The notes under the pieces: generated by a model
Seen by the model: only the letters and a program-made list of their open reading frames with translations
What the model was told of the DNA's origin: nothing
The model's database searches: none
Origin: Bacteroidota bacterium
GTDB taxonomy: Bacteria > Bacteroidota > Bacteroidia > Bacteroidales > Cfx3-03
Reading direction: 5' to 3'
Assembly: GCA_030706265.1 (NCBI GenBank)
Contig: JAUZOX010000061.1
Coordinates: forward strand, 1 to 10,487
Length of the DNA stretch: 10,487 nucleotides
Shown here: positions 7,018-10,487 of the stretch, piece after piece
How positions within the stretch are numbered: position 1 is the first letter of the stretch
Layout: each line of letters opens with the position of its first letter
Program-made: the position numbers and the translations under genes

Positions 7018-8400
7018 CTATATTGATTTATCCTTAAGTATTGTCGATAAGTTAACAGCCTTTATCATTTGACTATAAAATGCAATTCCTTTCGTAAAGA
7101 TAAGACTAAACTGGATAGGAATTTCCCGTTTCACATACGAAAAGCCTATTATCATCCCAACAATTGTCGTTAATATTGTCACACCTGAAACCATCATCAG
7201 CTGTTCGATAATGGTTACGGCGGGATAAAAAACCGGGACCATAAAGACGGCAATGCAATCTCCTATTATGTTGACTGTAGCCATAAATATCACTTTATAA
7301 AAATTGAATTTGGGCTTGTTGATGCTGTCAAGAGTGATGCCGGTACAACGGTCAAGAGGAAGCAACAGTCCATAAATAATAAAGATTCGATAAACAGGAA
7401 CGGCTTCCATGTATTTCGTGCCTCCCAGAAAGAGAACGAAGAAATCTGAAAAGATAAAGGCAATGACGGCAAAGGCCAGAAACATGTATATCAAGGCTCC
7501 GGCATACCGATAAAATATCCTGGTAACCTGATCAATATCTCCTTTGATGCTCGCTTTTGACATTTTAGGAAAGGCGGTTGCGAGAAAACTGCGAAGTGGT
7601 ACTTCCAGTAATTCAGTAAGTTTTAAAGGAATCGAAAAATAAGCGACTCCGATAGGACCTAAAATAGGACTTAAACTTATGATAAAAGTATCTGAGCTTT
7701 TTAATAAGTTACTCCCCAACAATGTTCCCATCGTGAACTTCCCAAAATTGATCAGTTTTTTATTGGTCTCCTGGGTTGCTTTACGCAGATATTTCAAACC
7801 ATCCCAACGAAACAGTATGGTTAGAAGAGATGTAAAGATGTTAAAGCCAAGATAAGCATAAAGAATAGGGTAAAGGCCAAGGTGCAGAAAAAAGTAATTT
7901 ACAATAAGAAACAACACAAATCCTCCATTGGAAATGGATCTGATCAACAATATTTTTCCAAATTTTTGGTCGGCCTGCAAGACAGATATGGCATTATTAA
8001 ATGGTAAATTCATTAATGCCAATAACGGATACCACGTGAAAAAAAGGGCCCATCCCGATTCTTTAAAATTTTCCTTGAATAGTAAATTCGCAATAATGAG
8101 GATAGCGGAAATTATTACGGTCAAGATTAATCCGATAATCCAGTTCGACCCAATGAGTTTATTCCGTTCTTTACCTTCCGCACCCGATAAAAAACGAATC
8201 AAAGCAGTACTGGTAAGACCGGAACGAAACATCTCGACCATGTTACCTGCTGTTATAAAAAGGGTCCAAATTCCCCACTCAAATGCAGGTAGGGTACGTG
8301 CCAGAATAAATACGCTAAGCAAACCCCAAAAAGCCAGGGATATATTTCCTGCCAGTGATAACGTATTATCATTGGAAATGATCTTTTTGAGGTTTAGCAT
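7018..8400 (-). CDS. Wzx-type lipid-linked oligosaccharide flippase (MOP superfamily)
   Basis: 460 residues with roughly 12 hydrophobic segments spread along the whole length, the usual size and layout of polysaccharide flippases of the MOP (multidrug/oligosaccharidyl-lipid/polysaccharide) superfamily. The N-terminus has the family's typical start: a first helix at about 16-34 ending in L-A-R-T-L, then the E-W-G-I-W segment at 41-45 equivalent to the E/Y-G-x-x motif, and helix 2. A charged cytosolic stretch (about 203-217) separates the two halves, and F-P-K-M-S at 277-281 opens the second half as in many Wzx proteins. It should move undecaprenyl-diphosphate-linked repeat units from the inner to the outer leaflet of the inner membrane. 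The start is 14 bases after the stop of the copolymerase gene, with AAAAGGA on the minus strand only 2 bases before the ATG, closer than ideal. The stop abuts the next start with no spacer. A bacteriocin or drug exporter of the same superfamily is unlikely in this context. Confidence 0.9.
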   Translation of the reverse strand: MLNLKKIISNDNTLSLAGNISLAFWGLLSVFILARTLPAFEWGIWTLFITAGNMVEMFRSGLTSTALIRFLSGAEGKERNKLIGSNWIIGLILTVIISAILIIANLLFKENFKESGWALFFTWYPLLALMNLPFNNAISVLQADQKFGKILLIRSISNGGFVLFLIVNYFFLHLGLYPILYAYLGFNIFTSLLTILFRWDGLKYLRKATQETNKKLINFGKFTMGTLLGSNLLKSSDTFIISLSPILGPIGVAYFSIPLKLTELLEVPLRSFLATAFPKMSKASIKGDIDQVTRIFYRYAGALIYMFLAFAVIAFIFSDFFVLFLGGTKYMEAVPVYRIFIIYGLLLPLDRCTGITLDSINKPKFNFYKVIFMATVNIIGDCIAVFMVPVFYPAVTIIEQLMMVSGVTILTTIVGMIIGFSYVKREIPIQFSLIFTKGIAFYSQMIKAVNLSTILKDKSI

Positions 8401-8414
8401 TATCCTTTTACTCG

Positions 8415-10487
8415 TTATTCCTTGAATTTTACCTGTATCCTAAATGGAGCAGTCAGCCAATGCCATATTCCGCTTTTATTAGAATGCAAATTGCTAAAGT
8501 CTTGAATAATATCTTCAAGTGCAAAAAGTTCAGCATTATTGAGCACCACCATTGGTTCATTGTGGGTTATCAGCTTCAGATTTTCAAGTGCCTTGATATC
8601 AGCTTTTCTCCAATGATCGGTTGCATTTACAAACAAAATCGGAATATCAATCGACTTCATCAGGTTGATCGGATATGCATGATGGACAATCGAGGGGATT
8701 TCGAGCAGGATATAATCGTAAACATAGTTTTCCTGTCTAAGATTACGGTCTTCCAATAATTCACTGATATCCTCGACTTCTATAAAATTGTTGTCAATGG
8801 TATACGTATAACTAAAGTTGTAATCATCATTCAAATTCGCATAATCATTTTCAAACCTATAGTTAATGAATAACACTCTTTCATCAGAAATGCGCAGACG
8901 GTCTACCAGGTTATTGGCAATTGTGGATTTTCCCGTCTCCGGATTAGTACTGAAAAACATCAACAACAAGGGTTTATTGCGTTCTTCCGGATTCATCAAC
9001 AAAGTTTTCAATTTGATATTTTGTAATAATAAATCCGTTAATCTTTGTGTAATCAGGTTTAAATCCGCTTTTCTATAATTGGGAATGATACGGGGAAAAG
9101 CACTGGCAAGTTTCAGTCCGGTCAGTTTTTCGGCTCGCTCAGGCGTCTTGATACTCTCATCAAAATATTCAAGCAACAAGATAATAAATGCAACGAGTAT
9201 GAATCCAATGATAGCGGCGGCCAAAATGAGCAATCTTCTCTTGGTTGAAAGTGCTTCAATCGGATAACTGGGATCATCAATCACCTTCATATTACTTGAC
9301 ATTTCAAGATTCTGCTGTCTTAATTTAGCCTGATTTAAAGCCCGTTTCATTTCGATATATGACTGTTCAGCAACACTGATCTGTCGTTCATATCGTTTGG
9401 TCATAGCTCCCAATGGGGCAAAAACGGAATATGTTTTCTCAAATTCCTTAAGACGGTTTCTTAACACTGATAAAGCTGCACGCGATTCCTCATACGTGAT
9501 GACATTTTTCAACCAATTGTCAAGAATCTGGGCAATGGGGACCCCTTCAGTCGTGTGACCATAGAGATACAGCTGTTGAACATTAACTTTGATCTGATCC
9601 TTTAGTTTTGTGATTTTATTGGATAAATCCTGCATCTTTTGTGACTGGTAAGGATCATACCCCTGTGCCACTTTATTCAGTTCCAAACGTTCAGAATAAT
9701 TGGCAAGTTCATTTCGCAATGTAATTATCTTATTGCTTTTAAGATAAATACTGTCCTTATTTGCCAATTTAGATTCCATATTGCGAATTGCTGCAACGGC
9801 ACTACTATTGGTGACCAATTGATTTTGAATTTCTCTTTCCAAAGCATCCTTTTCGAGTGCAATGGATTTCGATTGTTCATAATAGTTGATGATGTTATTG
9901 TTCTGATTTAACCTCAGCAAACGTCCTTCCTGATCACCCAAACGGTTGTAGGCCAATGCAACCTGCCGCATGAAGTATTGTACGACTTTATCTGTATTGT
10001 TTACCCGCAATTCCCTGTATTGCCGTATAAAAACCTCAGTCAGGATAGCTAAAGTGTTTTGAGCAATACCCTGATCAGAAGATTTATAAGTTACTTTAAC
10101 CAGATCTGAGTTTTGAATCCGGTTTGATGTCAGATTTGAAGTGATGGTATTAATAGAATATATTGGTCCTGAATAATTTAGCAATTCATAAATAAAATTG
10201 GTATTATTTTTATGATAATAGTTCATGAAATTCTGAACCGTTTTTTCGTAATCATCAACATTTATCCGATGAGGTATAATGAGTTCCTGTATATGCTTCC
10301 TATAAGGATCTGTGACATCCACCGTAACCGTTTTATCTGAAGCGTCGTCGGATTCTGTGTTTCTTTCGACCAACAGGTTATCACCCGGTGAAACTTTTTC
10401 ATCAATCAATGAGTTGATTTCCATCAGGTTTTCCGATGTCGTGCTGTATTTTTCGGCTATTGAAGCCAGCGTTTCACCTGGAAGAAC
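8415..10487 (-). CDS. Wzz/Wzc-type polysaccharide copolymerase with LysM-like segment and degenerate kinase domain, 5' end cut by window edge
   Basis: The frame is open from base 10487 to the TAA at 8415-8417, giving 690 visible residues. The Met at 10422-10424 is not the true start, because 21 codons before it complete a LysM-like motif. Counting from that Met as 1: LysM-like segment about -21 to 21; Wzz-type periplasmic region about 75-140 (N-R-I-Q-N-S-D-L, then a D-Q-G-I-A helix); long coiled coil about 145-375; pre-membrane I-D-D-P-S-Y-P at 382-388; membrane helix 398-418; then a cytosolic ATPase domain of the bacterial tyrosine kinase type. Walker A is present (N-P-E-T-G-K-S-T, 494-501). 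The Walker A' D-x-D-x-R pattern is replaced by N-Y-R-F-E-N, Walker B has Glu575 (L-L-E-I-P) where Asp is usual, and there is no C-terminal tyrosine cluster. The first membrane helix must lie outside the window. Expected role: chain-length control and coupling of polymerisation to export across the envelope; autokinase activity is doubtful. It is the first gene of the visible operon. Confidence 0.92.
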   Translation of the reverse strand, partial: VLPGETLASIAEKYSTTSENLMEINSLIDEKVSPGDNLLVERNTESDDASDKTVTVDVTDPYRKHIQELIIPHRINVDDYEKTVQNFMNYYHKNNTNFIYELLNYSGPIYSINTITSNLTSNRIQNSDLVKVTYKSSDQGIAQNTLAILTEVFIRQYRELRVNNTDKVVQYFMRQVALAYNRLGDQEGRLLRLNQNNNIINYYEQSKSIALEKDALEREIQNQLVTNSSAVAAIRNMESKLANKDSIYLKSNKIITLRNELANYSERLELNKVAQGYDPYQSQKMQDLSNKITKLKDQIKVNVQQLYLYGHTTEGVPIAQILDNWLKNVITYEESRAALSVLRNRLKEFEKTYSVFAPLGAMTKRYERQISVAEQSYIEMKRALNQAKLRQQNLEMSSNMKVIDDPSYPIEALSTKRRLLILAAAIIGFILVAFIILLLEYFDESIKTPERAEKLTGLKLASAFPRIIPNYRKADLNLITQRLTDLLLQNIKLKTLLMNPEERNKPLLLMFFSTNPETGKSTIANNLVDRLRISDERVLFINYRFENDYANLNDDYNFSYTYTIDNNFIEVEDISELLEDRNLRQENYVYDYILLEIPSIVHHAYPINLMKSIDIPILFVNATDHWRKADIKALENLKLITHNEPMVVLNNAELFALEDIIQDFSNLHSNKSGIWHWLTAPFRIQVKFKE
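10362..10487 (-). other. LysM-like peptidoglycan-binding motif inside the copolymerase gene
   Basis: The first visible codons of the copolymerase frame read V-L-P-G-E-T-L-A-S-I-A-E-K-Y, a short linker, L-M-E-I-N, then V-S-P-G-D-N-L-L-V. This follows the LysM pattern step by step: V-x-x-G-D/E-T-L-x-x-I-A-x-x-Y, then L-x-x-x-N, then x-x-G-x-x-L-x-V/I. The length, about 40 residues, fits one LysM repeat with perhaps two residues lost at the window edge. LysM modules bind N-acetylglucosamine-containing glycans such as peptidoglycan. Because the flanking Wzz-type region is periplasmic, this motif should also sit in the periplasm. Binding has not been shown, and further repeats could lie upstream. 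Confidence 0.75.

Noticed and set aside
7928..8425. 165-residue open frame on the plus strand
   Set aside because: It lies wholly antisense to the flippase gene, shows no recognisable domain and has no promoter or ribosome site; it is a shadow of the real coding frame.
8460..8759. 99-residue open frame on the plus strand
   Set aside because: It is antisense to the well-supported ATPase-like domain of the copolymerase and has no family features.
10422..10424. Met at this position as the start of the copolymerase gene
   Set aside because: The frame stays open for 21 more codons to the window edge, and those codons complete a LysM-like pattern. The protein also needs an N-terminal membrane helix that is not present downstream of this Met, so the gene is 5'-truncated by the window.

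Overview
The window lies inside a surface-polysaccharide (exopolysaccharide, capsule or O-antigen type) biosynthesis locus. All eight supported genes are on the minus strand and are read from the right edge (10487) to the left edge (1). The DNA is A+T-rich and most starts lack a strong Shine-Dalgarno match. The polysaccharide copolymerase has a style I associate with Bacteroidota, so I infer a Bacteroidota bacterium, perhaps environmental. That rests on protein style and gene order; there is no marker gene in the window.

Layout in reading order: (1) 8415-10487, a Wzz/Wzc-type copolymerase, cut at its 5' end by the window edge. It starts, as far as visible, with a LysM-like motif and ends in a degenerate tyrosine-kinase-like ATPase domain. 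(2) 7018-8400, a Wzx-type flippase. (3) 5533-7017, a Wzy-type polymerase (O-antigen ligase superfamily), whose ATG directly follows the flippase stop codon. (4, 5) 4476-5399 and 3476-4411, two similar cytosolic GT-A glycosyltransferases of the GT2 rhamnosyltransferase-like type. (6, 7) 2285-3454 and 1094-2272, two similar membrane-embedded GT2 enzymes with D-x-D and Q-x-x-R-W signatures. (8) 1-1081, a GT4-type (GT-B) glycosyltransferase that lacks only its last few residues. Gaps between genes are 0-21 bases except for 64 bases (4412-4475) and 133 bases (5400-5532). One polycistronic unit extending past both edges is therefore likely.

How the parts fit (inference): the glycosyltransferases build a repeat unit on a lipid carrier at the inner face of the inner membrane, Wzx flips it, Wzy polymerises it, and the Wzz-like protein sets chain length and couples to export. 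The priming phosphoglycosyltransferase, the outer-membrane exporter (Wza type) and the sugar-nucleotide genes are not in the window and would be expected outside it.

I saw no RNA gene, insertion sequence, CRISPR array or attachment site. I did not find a wholly new system. The points most worth a second look are the LysM motif joined to the copolymerase, the loss of kinase motifs in that protein, and the two adjacent glycosyltransferase duplications, one of which places synthase-like membrane enzymes inside a Wzx/Wzy locus.
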